Source: Sabellastarte sp. h YS-2021 (Eukaryota; Annelida; Polychaeta; Sabellida; Sabellidae). Taken from it: a DNA stretch of 64,000 nucleotides. Of this stretch, positions 36,352-50,410 are shown piece after piece (within the stretch, counting starts at the first letter, position 1; every line of letters starts with the position of its first letter). The position numbers were made by a program, and so were the translations under genes. The notes below the pieces were generated by a model. That model did no database searches. It was not told the DNA's origin and saw nothing but the letters and a program-made list of their open reading frames with translations. The stretch spans positions 56,347,028-56,411,027 of the forward strand of contig OZ024936.1 of NCBI GenBank assembly GCA_964017235.1. The letters are read 5' to 3'.

Positions 36352-38765
36352 GCTTGCCTAGGGGCTTATTTGGGTATTTTCTTTTGCTCCATAATTGCTA
36401 TTATTAATCAACAGCCTTGGTGGGTTGTGGGTAAATAGCTTATTTGAACAATATACCTGCACTTAGGAGGTCATTTTTATGCACTTATAGCATCTAAAAG
36501 CCCCATAAGTTTGAGATTGCTACATTTAGTGCTGTTTTTTTTCTTTTAACTGTTCCATAAATACCAGAAGTTTATATTCATCACTGGGTATTGACAGTCT
36601 GAGGTCAGGCAGAATACAAGCAAACTCTGTCTTGGGGCTCTTAGAAGGTCATATTTGGTCTCATTTTGTCCTCTAAAAGCCCCTGTATATGCCTTAATCA
36701 TAAAAAATCAATGACAGCTTTTGTTTTTTTGTGACTTTCTAATATGTTAGCTTCTTCGCCCAAGGGCTTATTTGGGTATTTTCTGTTGCTCCATAATTGT
36801 CATTATTAAGGAACAGGCCTTGATGGGTTGTGGGTAAATAGCATATATGAACAATATACCTTCACTTAGGAGGTCATTTTTAGCCCTCATGTCATCTAAC
36901 AGCCCCATCAGTTTGAGATTGTTAGATTGAGTGCTGGTTTGGTCTTTTAACTGTTCCATAAATACCAGAATAGTTAATATTCATCACTGGGTATTGGTAG
37001 TTTGAGGATAGGCAGAATACAAGCAAACTCTGTCTTGGGGCTCTTAGAAGGTCATATTTGGTCTCATTTTGTCCTCTAACAGCCCCTGTATATGATTTGA
37101 TCGTAAAAGGTCAATGACACCTTTTGTTTATTGGAGACTTTCTAATATGCTATCTTGCTTGCCTAGGGGCTTATTTGGGTATTTTCTTTTGCTCCATAAT
37201 TGCTATTATTAATCAACAGCCTTGGTGGGTTGTGGGTAAATAGCTTATTTGAACAACATACCTGCACGTAGGAGGTCATTTTTATGCACTTATAGCATCT
37301 AAAAGCCCCATAAGTTTGAGATTGCTACATTTAGTGCTGTTTTTTTTCTTTTAACTGTTCCATAAATACCAGAAGTTTATATTCATCACTGGGTATTGAC
37401 AGTCTGAGGTCAGGCAGAATACAAGCAAACTCTGTCTTGGGGCTCTTAGAAGGTCATATTTGGTCTCATTTTGTCCTCTAACAGCCCCTGTATATGACTT
37501 GATCATAAAAAATCAATGACAAATTTTGTTTTTTTGTGACTTTCTAATATGTTAGCTTGGTCGCCCAAGGGCTTATTTGGGTATTTTCTGTTGCTCCATA
37601 ATTGTCATTATTAAGGAACAGGCCTTGATGGGTTGTGGGTAAATAGCATATATGAACAATATACCTTCACTTAGGAGGTCATTTTTAGCCCTCATATCAT
37701 CTAACAGCCCCATCAGTTTGAGATTGTTAGATTGAGTGCTGGTTTGGTCTTTTAACTGTTCCATAAATACCAGAATAGTTAATATTCATCACTGGGTATT
37801 GGTAGTTTGAGGATAGGCAGAATACAAGCAAACTCTGTCTTGGGGCTCTTAGAAGGTCATATTTGGTCTCATTTTGTCCTCTAACAGCCCCTGTATATGA
37901 TTTGATCGTAAAAGGTCAATGACACCTTTTGTTTATTGGAGACTTTCTAATATGCTATCTTGCTTGCCTAGGGGCTTATTTGGGTATTTTCTTTTGCTCC
38001 ATAATTGCTATTATTAATCAACAGCCTTGGTGGGTTGTGGGTAAATAGCTTATTTGAACAATATACCTGCACTTAGGAGGTCATTTTATGCACTTATAGC
38101 ATCTAAAAGCCCCATAAGTTTGAGATTGTTACATTTAGTGCTGTTTTTTTTCTTTTAACTGTTCCATAAATACCAGAAGTTTATATTCATCACTGGGTAT
38201 TGACAGTCTGAGGTCAGGCAGAATACAAGCAAACTCTGTCTTGGGGCTCTTAGAAGGTCATATTTGGTCTCATTTTGTCCTCTAACAGCCCCTGTATATG
38301 CCTTAATCATAAAAAATCAATGACAGCTTTTGTTTTTTTGTGACTTTCTAATATGTTAGCTTGGTCGCCCAAGGGCTTATTTGGGTATTTTCTGTTGCTC
38401 CATAATTGTCATTATTAAGGAACAGGCCTTGATGGGTTGTGGGTAAATAGCATATATGAACAATATACCTTCACTTAGGAGGTCATTTTTAGCCCTCATA
38501 TCATCTAACAGCCCCATCAGTTTGAGATTGTTAGATTGAGTGCTGGTTTGGTCTTTTAACTGTTCCATAAATACCAGAATAGTTAATATTCATCACTGGG
38601 TATTGGTAGTTTGAGGATAGGCAGAATACAAGCAAACTCTGTCTTGGGGCTCTTAGAAGGTCATATTTGGTCTCATTTTGTCCTCTAACAGCCCCTGTAT
38701 ATGATTTGATCGTAAAAGGTCAATGACACCTTTTGTTTATTGGAGACTTTCTAATATGCTATCTT

Positions 38766-39164
38766 GCTTGCCTAGGGGCTTATTTGGGTATTTTCTTTTG
38801 CTCCATAATTGCTATTATTAATCAACAGCCTTGGTGGGTTGTGGGTAAATAGCTTATTTGAACAATATACCTGCACTTAGGTCATTTTTATGCACTTATA
38901 GCATCTAAAAGCCCATAAGTTTGAGATTGTTACATTTAGTGCTGTTTTTTTTTCTTTTAACTGTTCCATAAATACCAGAAGTTTATATTCATCACTGGGT
39001 ATTGACAGTCTGAGGTCAGGCAGAATACAAGCAAACTCTGTCTTGGGGCTCTTAGAAGGTCATATTTGGTCTCATTTTGTCCTCTAAAAGCCCCTGTATA
39101 TGCCTTAATCATAAACAATCAATGACACCTTTTGTTTATTGGAGACTTTCTAATATGCTATCTT
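38766..39164. repeat. B/A hybrid monomer, type 1 (second)
   Basis: B-type 5' part with TGCCTTAATCAT, switching to the A-type 3' end within TCAATGACA at 39119-39127. A private C at 39116 (CATAAACAATC) is shared only with the hybrid at 41577. Confidence 0.88.
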
Positions 39165-39562
39165 GCTTGCCTAGGGGCTTATTTGGGTATTTTCTTTTGC
39201 TCCATAATTGCTATTATTAATCAACAGCCTTGGTGGGTTGTGGGTAAATAGCTTATTTGAACAATATACCTGCACTTAGGAGGTCATTTTTATGCACTTA
39301 TAGCATCTAAAAGCCCCATAAGTTTGAGATTGCTACATTTAGTGCTGTTTTTTTTCTTTTAACTGTTCCATAAATACCAGAAGTTTATATTCATCACTGG
39401 GTATTGACAGTCTGAGGTCAGGCAGAATACAAGCAAACTCTGTCTTGGGGCTCTTAGAAGGTCATATTTGGTCTCATTTTGTCCTCTAAAAGCCCCTGTA
39501 TATGCCTTAATCATAAAAAATCAATGACAGCTTTTGTTTTTTTGTGACTTTCTAATATGTTA

Positions 39563-42373
39563 GCTTCTTCGCCCAAGGGCTTATTTGGGTATTTTCTGTT
39601 GCTCCATAATTGTCATTATTAAGGAACAGGCCTTGATGGGTTGTGGGTAAATAGCATATATGAACAATATACCTTCACTTAGGAGGTCATTTTTAGCCCT
39701 CATGTCATCTAACAGCTCCATCAGTTTGAGATTGTTAGATTGAGTGCTGGTTTGGTCTTTTAACTGTTCCATAAATACCAGAATAGTTAATATTCATCAC
39801 TGGGTATTGGTAGTTTGAGGATAGGCAGAATACAAGCAAACTCTGTCTTGGGGCTCTTAGAAGGTCATATTTGGTCTCATTTTGTCCTCTAACAGCCCCT
39901 GTATATGATTTGATCGTAAAAAGGTCAATGACACCTTTTGTTTATTGGAGACTTTCTAATATGCTATCTTGCTTGCCTAGGGGCTTATTTGGGTATTTTC
40001 TTTTGCTCCATAATTGCTATTATTAATCAACAGCCTTGGTGGGTTGTGGGTAAATAGCTTATTTGAACAATATACCTGCACTTAGGAGGTTATTTTTATG
40101 CACTTATAGCATCTAAAAGCCCCATAAGTTTGAGATTGCTACATTTAGTGCTGTTTTTTTTCTTTTAACTGTTCCATAAATACCAGAAGTTTATATTCAT
40201 CACTGGGTATTGACAGTCTGAGGTCAGGCAGAATACAAGCAAACTCTGTCTTGGGGCTCTTAGAAGGTCATATTTGGTCTCATTTTGTCCTCTAACAGCC
40301 CCTGTATATGACTTGATCATAAAAAATCAATGACAAATTTTGTTTTTTGTGACTTTCTAATATGTTAGCTTGGTCGCCCAAGGGCTTATTTGGGTATTTT
40401 CTGTTGCTCCATAATTGTCATTATTAAGGAACAGGCCTTGATGGGTTGTGGGTAAATAGCATATATGAACAATATACCTTCACTTAGGAGGTCATTTTTA
40501 GCCCTCATATCATCTAACAGCCCCATCAGTTTGAGATTGTTAGATTGAGTGCTGGTTTGGTCTTTTAACTGTTCCATAAATACCAGAATAGTTAATATTC
40601 ATCACTGGGTATTGGTAGTTTGAGGATAGGCAGAATACAAGCAAACTCTGTCTTGGGGCTCTTAGAAGGTCATATTTGGTCTCATTTTGTCCTCTAACAG
40701 CCCCTGTATATGATTTGATCGTAAAAGGTCAATGACACCTTTTGTTTATTGGAGACTTTCTAATGTGGTATCTTGCTTGCCTAGGGGCTTATTTGGGTAT
40801 TTTCTTTTGCTCCATAATTGCTATTATTAATCAACAGCCTTGGTGGGTTGTGGGTAAATAGCTTATTTGAACAATATACCTGCACTTAGGTTATTTTTAT
40901 GCACTTATAGCATCTAAAAGCCCCATAAGTTTGAGATTGCTACATTTAGTGCTGTTTTTTTTCTTTTAACTGTTCCATAAATACCAGAAGTTTATATTCA
41001 TCACTGGGTATTGACAGTCTGAGGTCAGGCAGAATACAAGCAAACTCTGTCTTGGGGCTCTTAGAAGGTCATATTTGGTCTCATTTTGTCCTCTAAAAGC
41101 CCCTGTATATGCCTTAATCATAAAAAATCAATGACAGCGTTTGTTTTTTTGTGACTTTCTAATATGTTAGCTTCTTCACCCAAGGGCTTATTTGGGTATT
41201 TTCTGTTGCTCCATAATTGTCATTATTAAGGAACAGGCCTTGATGGGTTGTGGGTAAATAGCATATATGAACAATATACCTTCACTTAGGAGGTCATTTT
41301 TAGCCCTCATATCATCTAACAGCCCCATCAGTTTGAGATTGTTAGATTGAGTGCTGGTTTGGTCTTTTAACTGTTCCATAAATACCAGAATAGTTAATAT
41401 TCATCACTGGGTATTGGTAGTTTGAGGATAGGCAGAATACAAGCAAACTCTGTCTTGGGGCTCTTAGAAGGTCATATTTGGTCTCATTTTGTCCTCTAAC
41501 AGCCCCTGTATATGATTTGATCGTAAAAGGTCAATGACACCTTTTGTTTATTGGAGACTTTCTAATATGCTATCTTGCTTGCCTAGGGGCTTATTTGGGT
41601 ATTTTCTTTTGCTCCATAATTGCTATTATTAATCAACAGCCTTGGTGGGTTGTGGGTAAATAGCTTATTTGAACAATATACCTGCACTTAGGTCATTTTT
41701 ATGCACTTATAGCATCTAAAAGCACATAAGTTTGAGATTGTTACATTTAGTGCTGTTTTTTTTTCTTTTAACTGTTCCATAAATACCAGAAGTTTATATT
41801 CATCACTGGGTATTGACAGTCTGAGGTCAGGCAGAATACAAGCAAACTCTGTCTTGGGGCTCTTAGAAGGTCATATTTGGTCTCATTTTGTCCTCTAAAA
41901 GCCCCTGTATATGCCTTAATCATAAACAATCAATGACACCTTTTGTTTATTGGAGACTTTCTAATATGCTATCTTGCTTGCCTAGGGGCTTATTTGGGTA
42001 TTTTCTTTTGCTCCATAATTGCTATTATTAATCAACAGCCTTGGTGGGTTGTGGGTAAATAGCTTATTTGAACAATATACCTGCACTTAGGAGGTCATTT
42101 TTATGCACTTATAGCATCTAAAAGCCCCATAAGTTTGAGATTGCTACATTTAGTGCTGTTTTTTTTCTTTTAACTGTTCCATAAATACCAGAAGTTTATA
42201 TTCATCACTGGGTATTGACAGTCTGAGGTCAGGCAGAATACAAGCAAACTCTGTCTTGGGGCTCTTAGAAGGTCATATTTGGTCTCATTTTGTCCTCTAA
42301 AAGCCCCTGTATATGCCTTAATCATAAAAAATCAATGACAGCTTTTGTTTTTTTGTGACTTTCTAATATGTTA
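39563..42373. repeat. 2,811-bp seven-monomer HOR copy
   Basis: A copies near 39581 and 42392 are the only two with CAGCTCCATC, and both also have CTCATGTCATC. They lie 2,811 bp apart. A private C in the B/A hybrid monomers (CATAAACAATC, positions 39116 and 41927) repeats at the same 2,811-bp interval. Together these support a seven-monomer unit duplicated once. Confidence 0.82.
41577..41975. repeat. B/A hybrid monomer, type 1 (third)
   Basis: Same junction and the same private C (41927) as the hybrid 2,811 bp upstream, so it is a copy of that one and not a new exchange. It also has AAAGCACATAAG where most short B monomers have AAAGCCCATAAG. Confidence 0.88.
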
Positions 42374-45191
42374 GCTTCTTCGCCCAAGGGCTTATTTGGG
42401 TATTTTCTGTTGCTCCATAATTGTCATTATTAAGGAACAGGCCTTGATGGGTTGTGGGTAAATAGCATATATGAACAATATACCTTCACTTAGGAGGTCA
42501 TTTTTAGCCCTCATGTCATCTAACAGCTCCATCAGTTTGAGATTGTTAGATTGAGTGCTGGTTTGGTCTTTTAACTGTTCCATAAATACCAGAATAGTTA
42601 ATATTCATCACTGGGTATTGGTAGTTTGAGGATAGGCAGAATACAAGCAAACTCTGTCTTGGGGCTCTTAGAAGGTCATATTTGGTCTCATTTTGTCCTC
42701 TAACAGCCCCTGTATATGATTTGATCGTAAAAGGTCAATGACACCTTTTGTTTATTGGAGACTTTCTAATGTGGTATCTTGCTTGCCTAGGGGCTTATTT
42801 GGGTATTTTCTTTTGCTCCATAATTGCTATTATTAATCAACAGCCTTGGTGGGTTGTGGGTAAATAGCTTATTTGAACAATATACCTGCACTTAGGTTAT
42901 TTTTATGCACTTATAGCATCTAAAAGCCCCATAAGTTTGAGATTGCTACATTTAGTGCTGTTTTTTTTGTTTTAACTGTTCCATAAATACCAGAAGTTTA
43001 TATTCATCACTGGGTATTGACAGTCTGAGGTCAGGCAGAATACAAGCAAACTCTGTCTTGGGGCTCTTAGAAGGTCATATTTGGTCTCATTTTGTCCTCT
43101 AAAAGCCCCTGTATATGCCTTAATCATAAAAAATCAATGACAGCGTTTGTTTTTTTGTGACTTTCTAATATGTTAGCTTCTTCGCCCAAGGGCTTATTTG
43201 GGTATTTTCTGTTGCTCCATAATTGTCATTATTAAGGAACAGGCCTTGATGGGTTGTGGGTAAATAGCATATATGAACAATATACCTTCACTTAGGAGGT
43301 CATTTTTAGCCCTCATATCATCTAACAGCCCCATCAGTTTGAGATTGTTAGATTGAGTGCTGGTTTGGTCTTTTAACTGTTCCATAAATACCAGAATAGT
43401 TAATATTCATCACTGGGTATTGGTAGTTTGAGGATAGGCAGAATACAAGCAAACTCTGTCTTGGGGCTCTTAGAAGGTCATATTTGGTCTCATTTTGTCC
43501 TCTAACAGCCCCTGTATATGATTTGATCGTAAAAGGTCAATGACACCTTTTGTTTATTGGAGACTTTCTAATATGCTATCTTGCTTGCCTAGGGGCTTAT
43601 TTGGGTATTTTCTTTTGCTCCATAATTGCTATTATTAATCAACAGCCTTGGTGGGTTGTGGGTAAATAGCTTATTTGAACAATATACCTGCACTTAGGAG
43701 GTCATTTTATGCACTTATAGCATCTAAAAGCCCCATAAGTTTGAGATTGTTACATTTAGTGCTGTTTTTTTTCTTTTAACTGTTCCATAAATACCAGAAG
43801 TTTATATTCATCACTGGGTATTGACAGTCTGAGGTCAGGCAGAATACAAGCAAACTCTGTCTTGGGGCTCTTAGAAGGTCATATTTGGTCTCATTTTGTC
43901 CTCTAAAAGCCCCTGTATATGCCTTAATCATAAAAAATCAATGACAGCTTTTGTTTTTTTGTGACTTTCTAATATGTTAGCTTGGTCGCCCAAGGGCTTA
44001 TTTGGGTACTTTCTGTTGCTCCATATTTGTCATTATTAAGGAACAGGCCTTGATGGTTTGTGGGTAAATAGCATATATGAACAATATACCTTCACTTAGG
44101 AGGTCATTTTTAGCCCTCATATCATCTAACAGCCCCATCAGTTTGAGATTGTTAGATTGAGTGCTGGTTTGGTCTTTTAACTGTTCCATAAATACCAGAA
44201 TAGTTAATATTCATCACTGGGTATTGGTAGTTTGAGGATAGGCAGAATACAAGCAAACTCTGTCTTGGGGCTCTTAGAAGGTCATATTTGGTCTCATTTT
44301 GTCCTCTAACAGCCCCTGTATATGATTTGATCGTAAAAGGTCAATGACACCTTTTGTTTATTGGAGACTTTCTAATATGCTATCTTGCTTGCCTAGGGGC
44401 TTATTTGGGTATTTTCTTTTGCTCCATAATTGCTATTATTAATCAACAGCCTTGGTGGGTTGTGGGTAAATAGCTTATTTGAACAATATACCTGCACTTA
44501 GGAGGTCATTTTTATGCACTTATAGCATCTAAAAGCCCCATAAGTTTGAGATTGCTACATTTAGTGCTGTTTTTTTTCTTTTAACTGTTCCATAAATACC
44601 AGAAGTTTATATTCATCACTGGGTATTGACAGTCTGAGGTCAGGCAGAATACAAGCAAACTCTGTCTTGGGGCTCTTAGAAGGTCATATTTGGTCTCATT
44701 TTGTCCTCTAACAGCCCCTGTATATGACTTGATCATAAAAAATCAATGACAAATTTTGTTTTTTTGTGACTTTCTAATATGTTAGCTTGGTCGCCCAAGG
44801 GCTTATTTGGGTATTTTCTGTTGCTCCATAATTGTCATTATTAAGGAACAGGCCTTGATGGGTTGTGGGTAAATAGCATATATGAACAATATACCTTCAC
44901 TTAGGAGGTCATTTTTAGCCCTCATATCATCTAACAGCCCCATCAGTTTGAGATTGTTAGATTGAGTGCTGGTTTGGTCTTTTAACTGTTCCATAAATAC
45001 CAGAATAGTTAATATTCATCACTGGGTATTGGTAGTTTGAGGATAGGCAGAATACAAGCAAACTCTGTCTTGGGGCTCTTAGAAGGTCATATTTGGTCTC
45101 ATTTTGTCCTCTAACAGCCCCTGTATATGATTTGATCGTAAAAGGTCAATGACACCTTTTGTTTATTGGAGACTTTCTAATATGCTATCTT

Positions 45192-45589
45192 GCTTGCCTA
45201 GGGGCTTATTTGGGTATTTTCTTTTGCTCCATAATTGCTATTATTAATCAACAGCCTTGGTGGGTTGTGGGTAAATAGCTTATTTGAACAATATACCTGC
45301 ACTTAGGTCATTTTTATGCACTTATAGCATCTAAAAGCCCATAAGTTTGAGATTGTTACATTTAGTGCTGTTTTTTTTCTTTTAACTGTTCCATAAATAC
45401 CAGAAGTTTATATTCATCACTGGGTATTGACAGTCTGAGGTCAGGCAGAATACAAGCAAACTCTGTCTTGGGGCTCTTAGAAGGTCATATTTGGTCTCAT
45501 TTTGTCCTCTAAAAGCCCCTGTATATGCCTTAATCATAAAAAATCAATGACACCTTTTGTTTATTGGAGACTTTCTAATATGCTATCTT
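45192..45589. repeat. B/A hybrid monomer, type 1 (fourth)
   Basis: B 5' part with TGCCTTAATCAT, and A 3' end from ACACCTTTTG onward. It lies 9,240 bp downstream of the hybrid at 35952, in the equivalent place of a duplicated block. Confidence 0.88.
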
Positions 45590-47199
45590 GCTTGCCTAGG
45601 GGCTTATTTGGGTATTTTCTTTTGCTCCATAATTGCTATTATTAATCAACAGCCTTGGTGGGTTGTGGGTAAATAGCTTATTTGAACAATATACCTGCAC
45701 TTAGGAGGTCATTTTTATGCACTTATAGCATCTAAAAGCCCCATAAGTTTGAGATTGCTACATTTAGTGCTGTTTTTTTTCTTTTAACTGTTCCATAAAT
45801 ACCAGAAGTTTATATTCATCACTGGGTATTGACAGTCTGAGGTCAGGCAGAATACAAGCAAACTCTGTCTTGGGGCTCTTAGAAGGTCATATTTGGTCTC
45901 ATTTTGTCCTCTAAAAGCCCCTGTATATGCCTTAATCATAAAAAATCAATGACAGCTTTTGTTTTTTTGTGACTTTCTAATATGTTAGCTTCTTCGCCCA
46001 AGGGCTTATTTGGGTATTTTCTGTTGCTCCATAATTGTCATTATTAAGGAACAGGCCTTGATGGGTTGTGGGTAAATAGCATATATGAACAATATACCTT
46101 CACTTAGGAGGTCATTTTTAGCCCTCATGTCATCTAACAGCCCCATCAGTTTGAGATTGTTAGATTGAGTGCTGGTTTGGTCTTTTAACTGTTCCATAAA
46201 TACCAGAATAGTTAATATTCATCACTGGGTATTGGTAGTTTGAGGATAGGCAGAATACAAGCAAACTCTGTCTTGGGGCTCTTAGAAGGTCATATTTGGT
46301 CTCATTTTGTCCTCTAACAGCCCCTGTATATGATTTGATCGTAAAAGGTCAATGACACCTTTTGTTTATTGGAGACTTTCTAATATGCTATCTTGCTTGC
46401 CTAGGGGCTTATTTGGGTATTTTCTTTTGCTCCATAATTGCTATTATTAATCAACAGCCTTGGTGGGTTGTGGGTAAATAGCTTATTTGAACAACATACC
46501 TGCACGTAGGAGGTCATTTTTATGCACTTATAGCATCTAAAAGCCCCATAAGTTTGAGATTGCTACATTTAGTGCTGTTTTTTTTCTTTTAACTGTTCCA
46601 TAAATACCAGAAGTTTATATTCATCACTGGGTATTGACAGTCTGAGGTCAGGCAGAATACAAGCAAACTCTGTCTTGGGGCTCTTAGAAGGTCATATTTG
46701 GTCTCATTTTGTCCTCTAACAGCCCCTGTATATGACTTGATCATAAAAAATCAATGACAAATTTTGTTTTTTTGTGACTTTCTAATATGTTAGCTTGGTC
46801 GCCCAAGGGCTTATTTGGGTATTTTCTGTTGCTCCATAATTGTCATTATTAAGGAACAGGCCTTGATGGGTTGTGGGTAAATAGCATATATGAACAATAT
46901 ACCTTCACTTAGGAGGTCATTTTTAGCCCTCATATCATCTAACAGCCCCATCAGTTTGAGATTGTTAGATTGAGTGCTGGTTTGGTCTTTTAACTGTTCC
47001 ATAAATACCAGAATAGTTAATATTCATCACTGGGTATTGGTAGTTTGAGGATAGGCAGAATACAAGCAAACTCTGTCTTGGGGCTCTTAGAAGGTCATAT
47101 TTGGTCTCATTTTGTCCTCTAACAGCCCCTGTATATGATTTGATCGTAAAAGGTCAATGACACCTTTTGTTTATTGGAGACTTTCTAATATGCTATCTT

Positions 47200-47598
47200 G
47201 CTTGCCTAGGGGCTTATTTGGGTATTTTCTTTTGCTCCATAATTGCTATTATTAATCAACAGCCTTGGTGGGTTGTGGGTAAATAGCTTATTTGAACAAT
47301 ATACCTGCACTTAGGTCATTTTTATGCACTTATAGCATCTAAAAGCCCATAAGTTTGAGATTGTTACATTTAGTGCTGTTTTTTTTTCTTTTAACTGTTC
47401 CATAAATACCAGAAGTTTATATTCATCACTGGGTATTGACAGTCTGAGGTCAGGCAGAATACAAGCAAACTCTGTCTTGGGGCTCTTAGAAGGTCATATT
47501 TGGTCTCATTTTGTCCTCTAACAGCCCCTGTATATGATTTGATCGTAAAAGATCAATGACACCTTTTGTTTATTGGAGACTTTCTAATATGCTATCTT
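47200..47598. repeat. B/A hybrid monomer, type 2 (first)
   Basis: This monomer begins as B but changes to A further upstream than the type-1 hybrids. After the A/B-identical stretch around GTCATATTTGGTCTCATTTT it already has the A features CTAACAGCCCC, TGATTTGATCG and AAAGATCAATG. The exact breakpoint cannot be placed inside the identical segment, about 47423-47535. Confidence 0.85.
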
Positions 47599-50012
47599 GC
47601 TTGCCTAGGGGCTTATTTGGGTATTTTCTTTTGCTCCATAATTGCTATTATTAATCAACAGCCTTGGTGGGTTGTGGGTAAATAGCTTATTTGAACAATA
47701 TACCTGCACTTAGGAGGTCATTTTTATGCACTTATAGCATCTAAAAGCCCCATCAGTTTGAGATTGTTACATTTAGTGCTGTTTTTTTTCTTTTAACTGT
47801 TCCATAAATACCAGAAGTTTATATTCATCACTGGGTATTGACAGTCTGAGGTCAGGCAGAATACAAGCAAACTCTGTCTTGGGGCTCTTAGAAGGTCATA
47901 TTTGGTCTCATTTTGTCCTCTAAAAGCCCCTGTATATGCCTTAATCATAAAAAATCAATGACAGCTTTTGTTTTTTTGTGACTTTCTAATATGTTAGCTT
48001 CTTCGCCCAAGGGCTTATTTGGGTATTTTCTGTTGCTCCATAATTGTCATTATTAAGGAACAGGCCTTGATGGGTTGTGGGTAAATGGCATATATGAACA
48101 ATATACCTTCACTTAGGAGGTCATTTTTAGCCCTCATATCATCTAACAGCCCCATCAGTTTGAGATTGTTAGATTGAGTGCTGGTTTGGTCTTTTAACTG
48201 TTCCATAAATACCAGAATAGTTAATATTCATCACTGGGTATTGGTAGTTTGAGGATAGGCAGAATACAAGCAAACTCTGTCTTGGGGCTCTTAGAAGGTC
48301 ATATTTGGTCTCATTTTGTCCTCTAACAGCCCCTGTATATGATTTGATCGTAAAAGGTCAATGACACCTTTTGTTTATTGGAGACTTTCTAATATGCTAT
48401 CTTGCTTGCCTAGGGGCTTATTTGGGTATTTTCTTTTGCTCCATAATTGCTATTATTAATCAACAGCCTTGGTGGGTTGTGGGTAAATAGCTTATTTGAA
48501 CAATATACCTGCACTTAGGAGGTCATTTTATGCACTTATAGCATCTAAAAGCCCCATAAGTTTGAGATTGTTACATTTAGTGCTGTTTTTTTTCTTTTAA
48601 CTGTTCCATAAATACCAGAAGTTTATATTCATCACTGGGTATTGACAGTCTGAGGTCAGGCAGAATACAAGCAAACTCTGTCTTGGGGCTCTTAGAAGGT
48701 CATATTTGGTCTCATTTTGTCCTCTAAAAGCCCCTGTATATGCCTTAATCATAAAAAATCAATGACAGCTTTTGTTTTTTTGTGACTTTCTAATATGTTA
48801 GCTTGGTCGCCCAAGGGCTTATTTGGGTACTTTCTGTTGCTCCATATTTGTCATTATTAAGGAACAGGCCTTGATGGTTTGTGGGTAAATAGCATATATG
48901 AACAATATACCTTCACTTAGGAGGTCATTTTTAGCCCTCATATCATCTAACAGCCCCATCAGTTTGAGATTGTTAGATTGAGTGCTGGTTTGGTCTTTTA
49001 ACTGTTCCATAAATACCAGAATAGTTAATATTCATCACTGGGTATTGGTAGTTTGAAGATAGGCAGAATACAAGCAAACTCTGTCTTGGGGCTCTTAGAA
49101 GGTCATATTTGGTCTCATTTTGTCCTCTAACAGCCCCTGTATATGATTTGATCGTAAAAGGTCAATGACACCTTTTGTTTATTGGAGACTTTCTAATATG
49201 CTATCTTGCTTGCCTAGGGGCTTATTTGGGTATTTTCTTTTGCTCCATAATTGCTATTATTAATCAACAGCCTTGGTGGGTTGTGGGTAAATAGCTTATT
49301 TGAACAATATACCTGCACTTAGGAGGTCATTTTTATGCACTTATAGCATCTAAAAGCCCCATAAGTTTGAGATTGCTACATTTAGTGCTGTTTTTTTTCT
49401 TTTAACTGTTCCATAAATACCAGAAGTTTATATTCATCACTGGGTATTGACAGTCTGAGGTCAGGCAGAATACAAGCAAACTCTGTCTTGGGGCTCTTAG
49501 AAGGTCATATTTGGTCTCATTTTGTCCTCTAACAGCCCCTGTATATGACTTGATCATAAAAAATCAATGACAAATTTTGTTTTTTTGTGACTTTCTAATA
49601 TGTTAGCTTGGTCGCCCAAGGGCTTATTTGGGTATTTTCTGTTGCTCCATAATTGTCATTATTAAGGAACAGGCCTTGATGGGTTGTGGGTAAATAGCAT
49701 ATATGAACAATATACCTTCACTTAGGAGGTCATTTTTAGCCCTCATATCATCTAACAGCCCCATCAGTTTGAGATTGTTAGATTGAGTGCTGGTTTGGTC
49801 TTTTAACTGTTCCATAAATACCAGAATAGTTAATATTCATCACTGGGTATTGGTAGTTTGAGGATAGGCAGAATACAAGCAAACTCTGTCTTGGGGCTCT
49901 TAGAAGGTCATATTTGGTCTCATTTTGTCCTCTAACAGCCCCTGTATATGATTTGATCGTAAAAGGTCAATGACACCTTTTGTTTATTGGAGACTTTCTA
50001 ATATGCTATCTT

Positions 50013-50410
50013 GCTTGCCTAGGGGCTTATTTGGGTATTTTCTTTTGCTCCATAATTGCTATTATTAATCAACAGCCTTGGTGGGTTGTGGGTAAATAGC
50101 TTATTTGAACAATATACCTGCACTTAGGTCATTTTTATGCACTTATAGCATCTAAAAGCCCATAAGTTTGAGATTGTTACATTTAGTGCTGTTTTTTTTC
50201 TTTTAACTGTTCCATAAATACCAGAAGTTTATATTCATCACTGGGTATTGACAGTCTGAGGTCAGGCAGAATACAAGCAAACTCTGTCTTGGGGCTCTTA
50301 GAAGGTCATATTTGGTCTCATTTTGTCCTCTAAAAGCCCCTGTATATGCCTTAATCATAAAAAATCAATGACACCTTTTGTTTATTGGAGACTTTCTAAT
50401 ATGCTATCTT
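50013..50410. repeat. B/A hybrid monomer, type 1 (fifth)
   Basis: Same junction as the hybrid at 45192 and 4,821 bp downstream of it, matching the HOR period. The following B monomer has TTTTGCTTCATAATTGC, a private change near 50446. Confidence 0.88.

Larger units (their letters stand above)
43980..48800. repeat. 4,821-bp twelve-monomer HOR copy
   Basis: The unit runs from one CCATATTTGTC-tagged dimer to the next (48801). In order it contains a tagged dimer, a trimer with a type-1 B/A hybrid, a CTCATGTCATC dimer, a trimer with a type-2 B/A hybrid, and a final AAATGGCAT dimer. The following 48801-53622 stretch repeats the layout, but its last A copy has lost or never had the AAATGGCAT tag and has GGGTACTTTC instead. 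Confidence 0.82.
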
